NCBI GenBank assembly: GCA_028710845.1
Contig: JAQTTI010000004.1
Span: forward strand, 1 to 22,675
Source: Candidatus Omnitrophota bacterium
GTDB lineage: Bacteria; Omnitrophota; Gorgyraeia; Gygaellales; Profunditerraquicolaceae
Reading direction: 5' to 3'
Length of the DNA stretch: 22,675 nt
This document shows, one piece after another, positions 6,186 to 12,271 of the stretch (the stretch's first letter is position 1; every line of letters begins with the position of its first letter). The notes beneath the pieces were generated by a model that saw only the letters and a program-made list of their open reading frames with translations, ran no database searches and had not been told where the DNA came from. The position numbers and the translations under genes were made by a program.

Positions 6186-8096
6186 ATGATTTTTAAATCT
6201 TTCAAATTATACCTTGAACAGGAGCTTGATTTAGAGTATTTCTCGAAGACCCTGGTTGATTTTAATTACTTAAGGCAGGAACAAGTTTCCGGGGAAGGCG
6301 ATTTTAGCCGGCGGGGTTTGGTCATCGACATCTTTCCTGTTTCATTCGAATTACCCATAAGGATTGAATTAGACGATGACAAAATAATTTCAATCAAAAC
6401 ATTTAATCCTTTAGACGGCCAGGCCCTTTGGAAACACAATATTGTTATTATTCTCCCCAATAAAAAACTCACCTCTATAAAGCCTGTATTATTTCAGGAA
6501 GATTTCCCTTTAAAAAACTTTATAGATTTAAGCGTCGGCGATTTTGTTGTCCATAATCAGCATGGTATCGGCAGGTTTAGGGGCATGCAGAAGATTAAAA
6601 TTGCAGGTTTGCCTAAAGACCACCTGGTCATTGAATATGACCGTAATGAAAAGCTTTTTGTTCCTCCTGAGAGCATGCATCTTGTGCAGAAGTATATTGC
6701 TTTTGCCGTACGCAGGCCCAAGCTTTACAGGCTAGGCAGCAAAGAGTGGCAGGGGGTAAAAAATAGGGCCAAAAAAGGAATCCAGAAATTAGCCTTGGAG
6801 CTATTAAGCCTTCAGGCAATGCGTTTGGCTTCAAAAGGTTTCAAATTTTCGCTTGATTCAGAATGGCAGGCAGATTTTGAAAAAACTTTTCCCTATGAAG
6901 AAACTGCTGACCAAATTAAAGCAATGGAAGAAGTCAAGCGGGATATGGAAACAGCCAAGCCTATGGATAGGCTCCTTTGCGGCGACGTGGGCTATGGGAA
7001 AACCGAAGTTGCCATGCGGGCGGCTTTTAAAGCAGTGATGGACAATAAGCAGGTCGCTTACCTTGTGCCTACCACTATTCTTGCCGAACAGCATTTTAAA
7101 AATTTTTCTGCCCGGTTGAGTAATTTTCCGGTTAGGGTTCAAATGCTTTCCCGTTTTAAAACCAGGGCGCAGCAAAACGAAATTATAAAGGAATTAGCAG
7201 GTGGAAACGTAGACATAATAATCGGCACCCACAGGCTTCTTTCTTCCGATGTTGTTTTTAAGGACCTCGGCCTAGTTATTGTTGATGAAGAGCAGCGTTT
7301 CGGAGTAAAAGCCAAGGAACAGTTGAAAAAACTTAAAACAATTACCGATGTCCTGGTATTGACAGCTACTCCGATCCCCAGGACATTGTATATGAGCCTT
7401 ATGGGGGCAAAGGATTTTTCCGTCATCAACACTCCGCCCCAAAATAGGTTGCCTATAAAGACGGTTGTGATAGAATATGATTTAGACCTAGTAACTCAAG
7501 CGATTAAGCGTGAGTTGGCAAGAAGCGGCCAGGTGTTCTTTTTGCATAACCGGATTATAGATCTTGAAAAGGTCAAAGATAAAATTGCCGGCCATGTCGG
7601 GCCTAATGTGCGTATGGCAGTCGCCCATGGGCAGATGCCGGCTAAGCTGCTTGAGCAGATAATGCTGGACTTTATTTCCGGTAATATTGATGTTTTGATA
7701 TCTACCATGATTATCGAATCGGGGATCGATATACCTAATGCCAATACGATTATTGTAAATAACGCGCAGATGTTCGGTCTAAGCGATTTACATCAGTTGC
7801 GAGGCAGGGTAGGAAGGTTTAACCGGCCGGCCTACGCCTATTTTATGTTCCCCCGCAATGATATTCTAGATTCGGTCGCAACTAAGAGGCTTAAGGCAAT
7901 AGAAGAATTCAGCGCTTTAGGTTCGGGTTTTAATATTGCTTTGGAAGACCTGGAGATCCGGGGAGCAGGAAATTTGCTCGGTCAGGAGCAGCACGGATTT
8001 ATCATGGCGGTCGGGTTTGATCTTTACTGCCGCCTGTTAAAAGAAGCAATCTCTAATTTTAAGAAAGCGGGTGTTTTTAATGAAACTCATAACTAA
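6186..8096 (+). CDS. mfd: Shortened Mfd-type transcription-repair translocase
   Basis: Mfd pushes stalled RNA polymerase off DNA and, in its full-length form of about 1,100-1,200 residues, recruits UvrA. This protein has only 636. Residues about 1-80 match the last UvrB-like segment (GDFSRRGLVIDIFP, then RIELDDDKIISI). Residues 115-175 are the RNA-polymerase interaction domain (LSVGDFVVHNQHGIGR; KLFVPPESMHLV). Residues 235-560 are the RecG-like motor, with Walker A GDVGYGKT (266-273), DEEQ (367-370), LTATPIPRTLYM and HQLRGRVGR. The end, GAGNLLGQEQHG, is followed by only about 36 residues. Domain 1a, the UvrA-binding domain 2, domain 3 and the C-terminal domain 7 are missing. The frame is closed upstream by TAA at 6135-6137 and no alternative start was seen. 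No Shine-Dalgarno is visible. It overlaps the next gene. Confidence 0.88.
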   Translation: MIFKSFKLYLEQELDLEYFSKTLVDFNYLRQEQVSGEGDFSRRGLVIDIFPVSFELPIRIELDDDKIISIKTFNPLDGQALWKHNIVIILPNKKLTSIKPVLFQEDFPLKNFIDLSVGDFVVHNQHGIGRFRGMQKIKIAGLPKDHLVIEYDRNEKLFVPPESMHLVQKYIAFAVRRPKLYRLGSKEWQGVKNRAKKGIQKLALELLSLQAMRLASKGFKFSLDSEWQADFEKTFPYEETADQIKAMEEVKRDMETAKPMDRLLCGDVGYGKTEVAMRAAFKAVMDNKQVAYLVPTTILAEQHFKNFSARLSNFPVRVQMLSRFKTRAQQNEIIKELAGGNVDIIIGTHRLLSSDVVFKDLGLVIVDEEQRFGVKAKEQLKKLKTITDVLVLTATPIPRTLYMSLMGAKDFSVINTPPQNRLPIKTVVIEYDLDLVTQAIKRELARSGQVFFLHNRIIDLEKVKDKIAGHVGPNVRMAVAHGQMPAKLLEQIMLDFISGNIDVLISTMIIESGIDIPNANTIIVNNAQMFGLSDLHQLRGRVGRFNRPAYAYFMFPRNDILDSVATKRLKAIEEFSALGSGFNIALEDLEIRGAGNLLGQEQHGFIMAVGFDLYCRLLKEAISNFKKAGVFNETHN

Positions 8097-9006
8097 TTGG
8101 ATAATTACTTTTGCTTTTTTTTCAGGTTTTTTCTTCTCTATGCCCTGCAATCGTCTTTATGCGCAGGATAAAGTGATTGCGATAGTAAATAAAGAGGTAA
8201 TTACACAAAAGGACCTTAATGATTTTATGCATTTTATGCGTATGCAATATTCGAAAGAGCTTGAAGGAAAGGCCTTGGAAGAAAAACTCAAAGGAATGAG
8301 GTCTGATTTGCTTAATCGTTTGATCGAAGAGCGTATTATTCTTCAAAAAGCTAAAGAGGAAAAGATTGATATTAACCAGGAAAGGGTAAAGGAAAGGATC
8401 GACGAGATCAAAAAGCACTATCCTTCGGAGGCGGATTTTGAGCAGGACCTGGCTAAACAGGGCCTGGTGCAGGCGGACTTGGAAAATAAGATCCGTGAAC
8501 AAATTATGACCTACTATCTTATTGAGCAGAAAGTGCGCAGTAAAATAACTGTCCGGCCGGAGGAGATAACCAGTTTTTACCAGGAAGACAAACGTCGATT
8601 CATAAAAGCGGAAGAAAGGCTTTTGACAGTAATAATTCTAGACGATGAGAATATGGCTAAGACTATCAGTTATCAGTTGCGGCTGGGCGTAAAACTTGAG
8701 GAGTTAGCGGCAAAATACCCCTTTAGCACCGATATTCTTTCTGCTTCGAAGGGCCAGGAACTACGGCAGGAAATTGAAGATACGGTTTTTAAATTAGGGA
8801 TAGGAGAGGTTTCTGAGCCCGTTGAAATAGACCAACAGTTCTATGTTTTTAAACTTGATGATATAATCGGAAGTCAACAGATGAGCCTAAGCCAGGCCAA
8901 GGATAATATCCGCGAATTTTTAGTTGAAAAAAAGACGCAAAAGGCATTGGCAGAATGGTTAGATGAGCTTAAAAAACAATCCTATATCAAAATCTTCGAA
9001 AATTAG
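8080..9006 (+). CDS. SurA-like periplasmic chaperone with degenerate parvulin domain
   Basis: This is probably an exported chaperone for outer-membrane protein folding, related to SurA/PrsA. From ATG 8080 the first residues (MKLITNWIITFAFFSGFFF) form a signal peptide with probable cleavage after LYA. A SurA-type N-terminal domain follows (DKVIAIVNKEVITQKDL; LNRLIEERIILQKAKEEKI). The C-terminal part has a parvulin-like shape (KLEELAAKYPF; FKLGIGEVSEPVEIDQQFYVFKL). However, the usual xRHIL start and the Gly-rich GG-LGWF turn are not recognisable, so isomerase activity is doubtful. GTG 8071 is an alternative start. The gene overlaps the mfd end and the pdxA start. Confidence 0.8.
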   Translation: MKLITNWIITFAFFSGFFFSMPCNRLYAQDKVIAIVNKEVITQKDLNDFMHFMRMQYSKELEGKALEEKLKGMRSDLLNRLIEERIILQKAKEEKIDINQERVKERIDEIKKHYPSEADFEQDLAKQGLVQADLENKIREQIMTYYLIEQKVRSKITVRPEEITSFYQEDKRRFIKAEERLLTVIILDDENMAKTISYQLRLGVKLEELAAKYPFSTDILSASKGQELRQEIEDTVFKLGIGEVSEPVEIDQQFYVFKLDDIIGSQQMSLSQAKDNIREFLVEKKTQKALAEWLDELKKQSYIKIFEN

Positions 9007-9952
9007 AGTCGCCCTTACCATCGGGGATCCTCTGGGCATCGGGCCCGTAATTACCTTAAAAGCACTCAAAATTTTAAGCAATAAGGCAAATTTTACGATC
9101 ATCGGCAGCCGTTTTGTTTTAGAAAAGAAGGCTAAAGAACTAGGGATAAAGATTACCAATGAAATATTAGATTTGGATAATTTGGCTAAAAAAGATTTTT
9201 CTCCCGGTAAGATAGATGTTAATGGCGGCAGGGCTTCGATTGAATATTTAGGCAAGGCCCTGGAGTTGTTGGTTAAAAACAGGGCTGATTGTTTAGTGAC
9301 CTGCCCGATTTCAAAAGAAGCAATCAACCAGGCAGGTTTTAAATTTTCGGGCCATACCGAATACCTGGCTGATAAAACAAATAGAAAAGACCTGTTGATG
9401 GTTTTACTTAATGATAAATTAAAATTCAGCCTGCTTACCAGGCATATTGCTATTAAAGGGGTCCCCCGGGCATTGACTAAAAAAGATATAGAAAAAAATA
9501 TCCTTAAATCCGTGGAATGCTTAAAACTTTTGTTTTCGGTAAAAGAACCGAGGTTAGGTGTTTGCGGTTTGAATCCCCATGCTTCGGATAACGGTTTAAT
9601 CGGTAAAGAGGAGAACCGGCTCTTTTTACCGGCAATCAGGGATCTAAAAATGAAATTAAGAGGTATGGTTATAGAAGGTCCGCTTCCGGCGGATGTGGCA
9701 ATATTCCGGGCTTTTAAAAAAGATTATGATTGTGTAATTGCCGCCTACCACGATCAGGCGCTTATCCCGTTAAAATTAACCGGTGCTGAAACCGGTGTTA
9801 ATCTGACGTATGGTCTACCTTTTGTCCGCACTTCTCCGCTACACGGCACCGCGTTTGATATAGCCAAAAAACCTCATTTAGCCAAGCCTGATTCTTTGGT
9901 AGCCGCAATAAAGCTGGCGATAAAATGCACATTAAACCGAAGAAAAGCTTAG
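8963..9952 (+). CDS. pdxA: 4-hydroxythreonine-4-phosphate dehydrogenase PdxA
   Basis: PdxA oxidises 4-phosphohydroxy-L-threonine in the DXP-dependent pathway to pyridoxal phosphate. The 329 residues are typical. Visible motifs include TIGDPLGIGPVI (19-30), CPISKEAINQAGF with SGHTEYLAD (129-137), and the three metal-ligand His contexts: TRHIAIKG (His161), GLNPHASDNG (His206) and AAYHDQALIPLKL (His263). The final signature GLPFVRTSPLHGTAFDIA is intact. The usual Glu of GIGPE is Val29 here. Relatives such as PdxA2 act on D-threonate or D-erythronate 4-phosphate, so the substrate is not certain. ATG 8963 lies inside the preceding gene (44-nt overlap) and is the only usable start. rsmA begins inside the pdxA end. 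Confidence 0.93.
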   Translation: MSLKNNPISKSSKIRVALTIGDPLGIGPVITLKALKILSNKANFTIIGSRFVLEKKAKELGIKITNEILDLDNLAKKDFSPGKIDVNGGRASIEYLGKALELLVKNRADCLVTCPISKEAINQAGFKFSGHTEYLADKTNRKDLLMVLLNDKLKFSLLTRHIAIKGVPRALTKKDIEKNILKSVECLKLLFSVKEPRLGVCGLNPHASDNGLIGKEENRLFLPAIRDLKMKLRGMVIEGPLPADVAIFRAFKKDYDCVIAAYHDQALIPLKLTGAETGVNLTYGLPFVRTSPLHGTAFDIAKKPHLAKPDSLVAAIKLAIKCTLNRRKA

Positions 9953-10731
9953 GCCAGAATTTCCTGGTTGATAAAAACATACTAAAGAAGATTGTTTCTT
10001 GCCCGGAATTTTCCGGCCGGGATATTGTTTTAGAGATCGGTTCCGGCCGAGGCGGTCTTACTCTTGAGTTAGCCCCATATGTAAAAAAAGTTTACGCTTT
10101 GGAAATCGACCAGCGTCTTTACCCGGAGCTTGAGAAGAACCTGGCCGGTTTAAATAATTGCCTGGTTGTAAAAGGGGATATTTTAAAATTTAATATATCC
10201 CAATTTTTGGATTTAAACGAAGTCGGGCAAAAGGTTAAAGTCATAGGTAATATTCCTTACTATATTTCGAGCCCGATTATCGAGCATTTGATTAATCACC
10301 GCAGATATATTAAAGAAGTATATCTAACCGTACAGAAAGAATTTGCCAGAAGGGTAATAGCCAGCCCAGGTTCGAAAGATTACAGCTCTTTTAGCTGTTT
10401 TGTGCAATATTATGCAAAAGTAAAAATTTTGTTTGATATAAAAAGCAGCTGTTTTAGGCCTGCGCCTAACGTTGACTCCAGTTTTTTGTCTTTAAAGTTC
10501 AGAGAAAGACCTGAAATAGAAATTAAGGATGAGGATGTTTTTTTTAGAATGATCCGAACCGCTTTTAACCAGAGAAGGAAGACCCTAAGAAACACCTTGA
10601 GCGGATTTTTGACTAAACTGGAGCTGGAGCATGTCTTAGCCGAATTAGGCATCGGCATCAACGCCCGGGCAGAAGAACTGTCCTTAAGTCAGTTTGCCCA
10701 GCTTTATAAAAATATTCAAAAAAAATCTTGA
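9925..10731 (+). CDS. rsmA: 16S rRNA dimethyladenosine transferase RsmA (KsgA)
   Basis: RsmA dimethylates two adjacent adenines in the 3'-terminal hairpin of 16S rRNA during late 30S assembly. The 268 residues are normal. PKKSLGQNFLVD (5-16) is the family start. The SAM-binding loop is LEIGSGRGGLTLEL (36-49), the acidic ribose contact is in ALEID, and the catalytic motif is NIPYY (109-113). The C-terminal helical region has RTAFNQRRKTLRNTL. It overlaps pdxA by 28 nt, and pdxA is a common neighbour of rsmA. Its stop codon TGA (10729-10731) is embedded in the TTGACA of the next promoter. Confidence 0.97.
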   Translation: MHIKPKKSLGQNFLVDKNILKKIVSCPEFSGRDIVLEIGSGRGGLTLELAPYVKKVYALEIDQRLYPELEKNLAGLNNCLVVKGDILKFNISQFLDLNEVGQKVKVIGNIPYYISSPIIEHLINHRRYIKEVYLTVQKEFARRVIASPGSKDYSSFSCFVQYYAKVKILFDIKSSCFRPAPNVDSSFLSLKFRERPEIEIKDEDVFFRMIRTAFNQRRKTLRNTLSGFLTKLELEHVLAELGIGINARAEELSLSQFAQLYKNIQKKS

Positions 10732-10756
10732 CAAAGCTTTCGATCTAGGATAAACT
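10728..10756 (+). promoter_or_regulatory. Sigma-70-type promoter for the tRNA-Thr/secE-nusG cluster
   Basis: A perfect TTGACA -35 box (10728-10733) is followed after 17 nt by TAAACT (10751-10756), which matches 4 of 6 consensus -10 bases. It overlaps the rsmA stop codon. Transcription would begin around 10763-10765. A second -10-like TATAAT lies at 10780-10785 but has no good -35. Confidence 0.6.
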
Positions 10757-10800
10757 TACTAATTCACACTTTCAGGCATTATAATATTAATTTAATCTAG

Positions 10801-10853
10801 CCTTTTTACCAAAGAAAGAGATTGAATAATTTCTTGAGGGTAAGGTTTTTTTT
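10801..10853 (+). terminator. Intrinsic terminator or attenuator upstream of tRNA-Thr
   Basis: CCTT-TTT-ACC (10801-10810) pairs with GGTAAGG (10839-10845), with three bulged T. Inside, AAGAAA (10812-10817) pairs with TTTCTT (10830-10835). Eight T follow (10846-10853). It lies downstream of the TTGACA promoter and 36 nt before the tRNA. It may end rsmA transcripts, or attenuate the promoter above. GGTAA could alternatively pair with TTACC at 10865-10869. Confidence 0.6.
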
Positions 10854-10889
10854 GTTTAAAAGCTTTACCAACAAAGCGAAAAAGCTTCT

Positions 10890-10962
10890 GCTGGAGTAGC
10901 TCAGTTGGCAGAGCACGTCCTTGGTAAGGACGGGGTCACGAGTTCAATTCTCGTCTCCAGCT
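10890..10962 (+). tRNA. tRNA-Thr (anticodon GGT)
   Basis: The cloverleaf is complete. Acceptor GCTGGAG (10890-10896) pairs perfectly with CTCCAGC (10955-10961). The D stem is GCTC/GAGC, the anticodon stem CGTCC/GGACG encloses loop TTGGTAA with anticodon GGT, and the T stem ACGAG/CTCGT encloses TTCAATT. The discriminator base is T at 10962. CCA is not encoded, so it is added after transcription. rpmG starts 14 nt downstream, suggesting a shared precursor. Confidence 0.96.
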
Positions 10963-10976
10963 TAAACCTATAAAAT

Positions 10977-11126
10977 ATGCGCGAAACCATAACTTTAGAA
11001 TGTACGGTTTGTAAAAATAGAAATTATACGACGGATAAGAATAAAAAGTTGCATCAAGATAGGCTGGAGCTTAGTAAGTTCTGCAATTCCTGTCATAAGC
11101 ATACCCCGCATAAAGAAATTAAGTGA
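10977..11126 (+). CDS. rpmG: Large-subunit ribosomal protein bL33, zinc-binding form
   Basis: L33 sits near the E site of the 50S subunit. This short gene encodes 49 residues. It begins MRETITLECTVCKNRNY and has a CxxC pair at 9-12 and a second CxxC at 36-39 (FCNSCHKHTPHKE), which is the zinc-ribbon form. The ending HTPHKEIK is typical of the family. It sits between tRNA-Thr and tRNA-Trp, where rpmG is often found upstream of secE. No clear Shine-Dalgarno precedes the ATG, which lies 14 nt after the tRNA. Two tandem hairpins follow directly after its TGA. Confidence 0.93.
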   Translation: MRETITLECTVCKNRNYTTDKNKKLHQDRLELSKFCNSCHKHTPHKEIK

Positions 11127-11171
11127 GGCTATAATTTATGAAGCACGTATGTGCGGCATAAATTATTAGCC
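11127..11171. repeat. Palindromic hairpin immediately after rpmG
   Basis: GGCTATAATTTATG (11127-11140) pairs with CATAAATTATTAGCC (11157-11171), leaving one bulge. The loop holds a second short stem, GCAC/GTGC, around GTAT. It begins at the first base after the rpmG stop codon, like other palindromes in this window. Confidence 0.65.
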
Positions 11172-11174
11172 GAA

Positions 11175-11243
11175 CTTATCCCGGCGAATGCGTAAAATTT
11201 TTCAAATTAAAAATTTTACGTGAGACCATGAGACGGGATAAAG
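11175..11243. repeat. Nested palindrome between rpmG and tRNA-Trp
   Basis: A perfect 12-bp stem, CGTAAAATTTTT (11191-11202) with AAAAATTTTACG (11209-11220), has a 6-nt loop. It lies within an outer stem CTTATCCCG (11175-11183)/CGGGATAA(A)G (11234-11243). The right side contains GAGACCAT, which also occurs in the palindrome at 344-400. No T tract follows, so tRNA-Trp 11 nt downstream may be separated from rpmG by processing here rather than termination. Confidence 0.6.
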
Positions 11244-11253
11244 AGAGATTAAT

Positions 11254-11324
11254 AGGGGCGTCGGTTAATGGCAAACCAACGGTCTCCAAAACCGTGACTG
11301 CAGGTTCAAGTCCTGCCGCTCCTG
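11254..11324 (+). tRNA. tRNA-Trp (anticodon CCA)
   Basis: The cloverleaf is complete. Acceptor AGGGGCG (11254-11260) pairs with CGCTCCT (11317-11323) with one G-U. The D stem is GGTT/AACC, and the anticodon stem ACGGT/ACCGT holds loop CTCCAAA with anticodon CCA. The T stem GCAGG/CCTGC encloses TTCAAGT. The discriminator is G at 11324, as expected for Trp. CCA is not encoded. Its last 14 bases plus two more are repeated exactly at 11433-11448. Confidence 0.95.
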
Positions 11325-11448
11325 TAGCTTAATAGAGCAAAAGCGGCTGAATAATGGGGGCAGGTTTCCCGCGGATGAGTTTAATTTCAGTGCGGGATTT
11401 CGCCGCGAGTGCAAAAAAGGCGGCTCAACAACTCCTGCCGCTCCTGTA
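11311..11448. repeat. 16-bp direct repeat of the tRNA-Trp 3' end (11311-11326 and 11433-11448)
   Basis: TCCTGCCGCTCCTGTA occurs at the end of tRNA-Trp (11311-11326) and again, identically, at 11433-11448, 122 bp apart. The copy spans part of the T arm, the 3' acceptor strand, the discriminator and two more bases. Duplication of a tRNA 3' end is the pattern left by tRNA-targeted integration, but no integrase is present and the interval is very short. Confidence 0.7.
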
Positions 11449-11470
11449 TATATGTAATTTACAGGAGCAG
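11327..11470 (+). promoter_or_regulatory. Structured leader between tRNA-Trp and secE
   Basis: Compatible stems can be drawn: GCAGG (11360-11364)/CCTGC (11434-11438), enclosing TCCCGC (11367-11372)/GCGGGA (11392-11397) and GCCGC (11402-11406)/GCGGC (11420-11424). These make a three-way junction. A 9-bp hairpin GCTCCTGTA (11440-11448)/TACAGGAGC (11460-11468) follows. That last strand is equally complementary to the tRNA-Trp 3' end (11318-11326). No open reading frame of note lies here. The function is unknown; it may be a leader RNA or a decayed tRNA-derived insertion. Confidence 0.4.
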
Positions 11471-11492
11471 ATTTAAAAAGAGGATATTCTAA

Positions 11493-11747
11493 GTGAAATT
11501 TAGCTTGAAAACAATAATCGAGATCGTTTTAGCGGCGGCAGCATTGTTCATTGTAATAAAGAATTACCAGAAAATAAAAACTTTTTTGATTGAGGTAAGA
11601 ACAGAACTAAGCAAGGTAGCCTGGTCGACCAAAAACGAATTAATGGCTTCAACTGTTTTGGTCATTACAATAACGGCAATTATGACAATTTTTATCGGGA
11701 TAGTGGACCTGATTTTATCCAGGTTCCTAAGCGCGGTTTTTAAATGA
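11493..11747 (+). CDS. secE: Preprotein translocase subunit SecE
   Basis: SecE clamps the SecY channel. The 84 residues contain the conserved cytosolic amphipathic helix FLIEVRTELSKVAWSTKNEL (about 31-50) and the C-terminal membrane helix (about 54-80). The N-terminal stretch IIEIVLAAAALFIVI looks like an additional membrane segment, which the shortest SecE forms lack. GTG 11493 is preceded by AGAGGA, about 9 nt upstream. The gene overlaps nusG by four bases (ATGA), the usual secE-nusG coupling. Confidence 0.94.
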   Translation: MKFSLKTIIEIVLAAAALFIVIKNYQKIKTFLIEVRTELSKVAWSTKNELMASTVLVITITAIMTIFIGIVDLILSRFLSAVFK

Positions 11748-12271
11748 AAAGCTGGTACGTAGTCCACACACAGACAGGAATTGAAGAAAAAGTAAAGGCT
11801 TCTTTAGAAAAAAAGATTGCGGCTAAGGGTATGCAGGAAGTAATTTCAAGTGTGGTTATCCCTACCGAACAGGTTTCTGAAGTACGCTCCGGAAAAAAGA
11901 AAATTACCCAAAGAAAATTTTTCCCCGGTTATTTACTGGTCGAAATGCAATTAAACGAAGAAACATATTTATTTGTCAAGAATTCTCCCGGAGTCACCGG
12001 CTTTATCGGTTTGGGCAGGAAGCCCGTTGCCCTTCCTCAGGAAGAAGTTGATAATATTCTTAAAAGGACTAAAGAGACCGTTGCCAAACCGTCTCCGAAA
12101 ATAGTTTTTGAAAAAGGGGAACAGGTAAGGGTTAATGAAGGCCCATTTTTGAATTTTAACGGCACTATAGAAGAGGTTTATCCCGACAAAGGTAAAATAA
12201 AGGTAAGTGTATCAATTTTTGGCCGTTCTACTCCGGTTGAACTGGAGTATTGGCAGGTGGAGAAGGTATAA
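11744..12271 (+). CDS. nusG: Transcription termination/antitermination factor NusG
   Basis: NusG binds the RNA polymerase clamp and links it to Rho or to ribosomal S10. The 175 residues hold the NGN domain (KSWYVVHTQTGIEEKVKASL at the N-terminus; RKFFPGYLLVEM; NSPGVTGFIG) and a C-terminal KOW domain (FEKGEQVRVNEGPF, then GTIEEVYPDKGKIKVSV). The start overlaps the secE stop codon (ATGA) and the stop overlaps the rplK start (TAATG), so translation of the three genes is probably coupled. Confidence 0.97.
   Translation: MKSWYVVHTQTGIEEKVKASLEKKIAAKGMQEVISSVVIPTEQVSEVRSGKKKITQRKFFPGYLLVEMQLNEETYLFVKNSPGVTGFIGLGRKPVALPQEEVDNILKRTKETVAKPSPKIVFEKGEQVRVNEGPFLNFNGTIEEVYPDKGKIKVSVSIFGRSTPVELEYWQVEKV

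Noticed and set aside
6186..8096. RecG rather than Mfd
   Set aside because: The polymerase-interaction domain (LSVGDFVVHNQHGIGR) and the preceding UvrB-like segment are Mfd features, and the RecG wedge domain is absent.
11327..11470. A T-box riboswitch or a second complete tRNA after tRNA-Trp
   Set aside because: No T-box consensus bulge is present. The D-arm-like GCTTAATAGAGC has too short a loop, and no anticodon arm can be drawn.
12250..12270. An upstream ATG for rplK at 12250
   Set aside because: It would add seven residues inside nusG. The good ribosome binding site and normal L11 length favour 12271.
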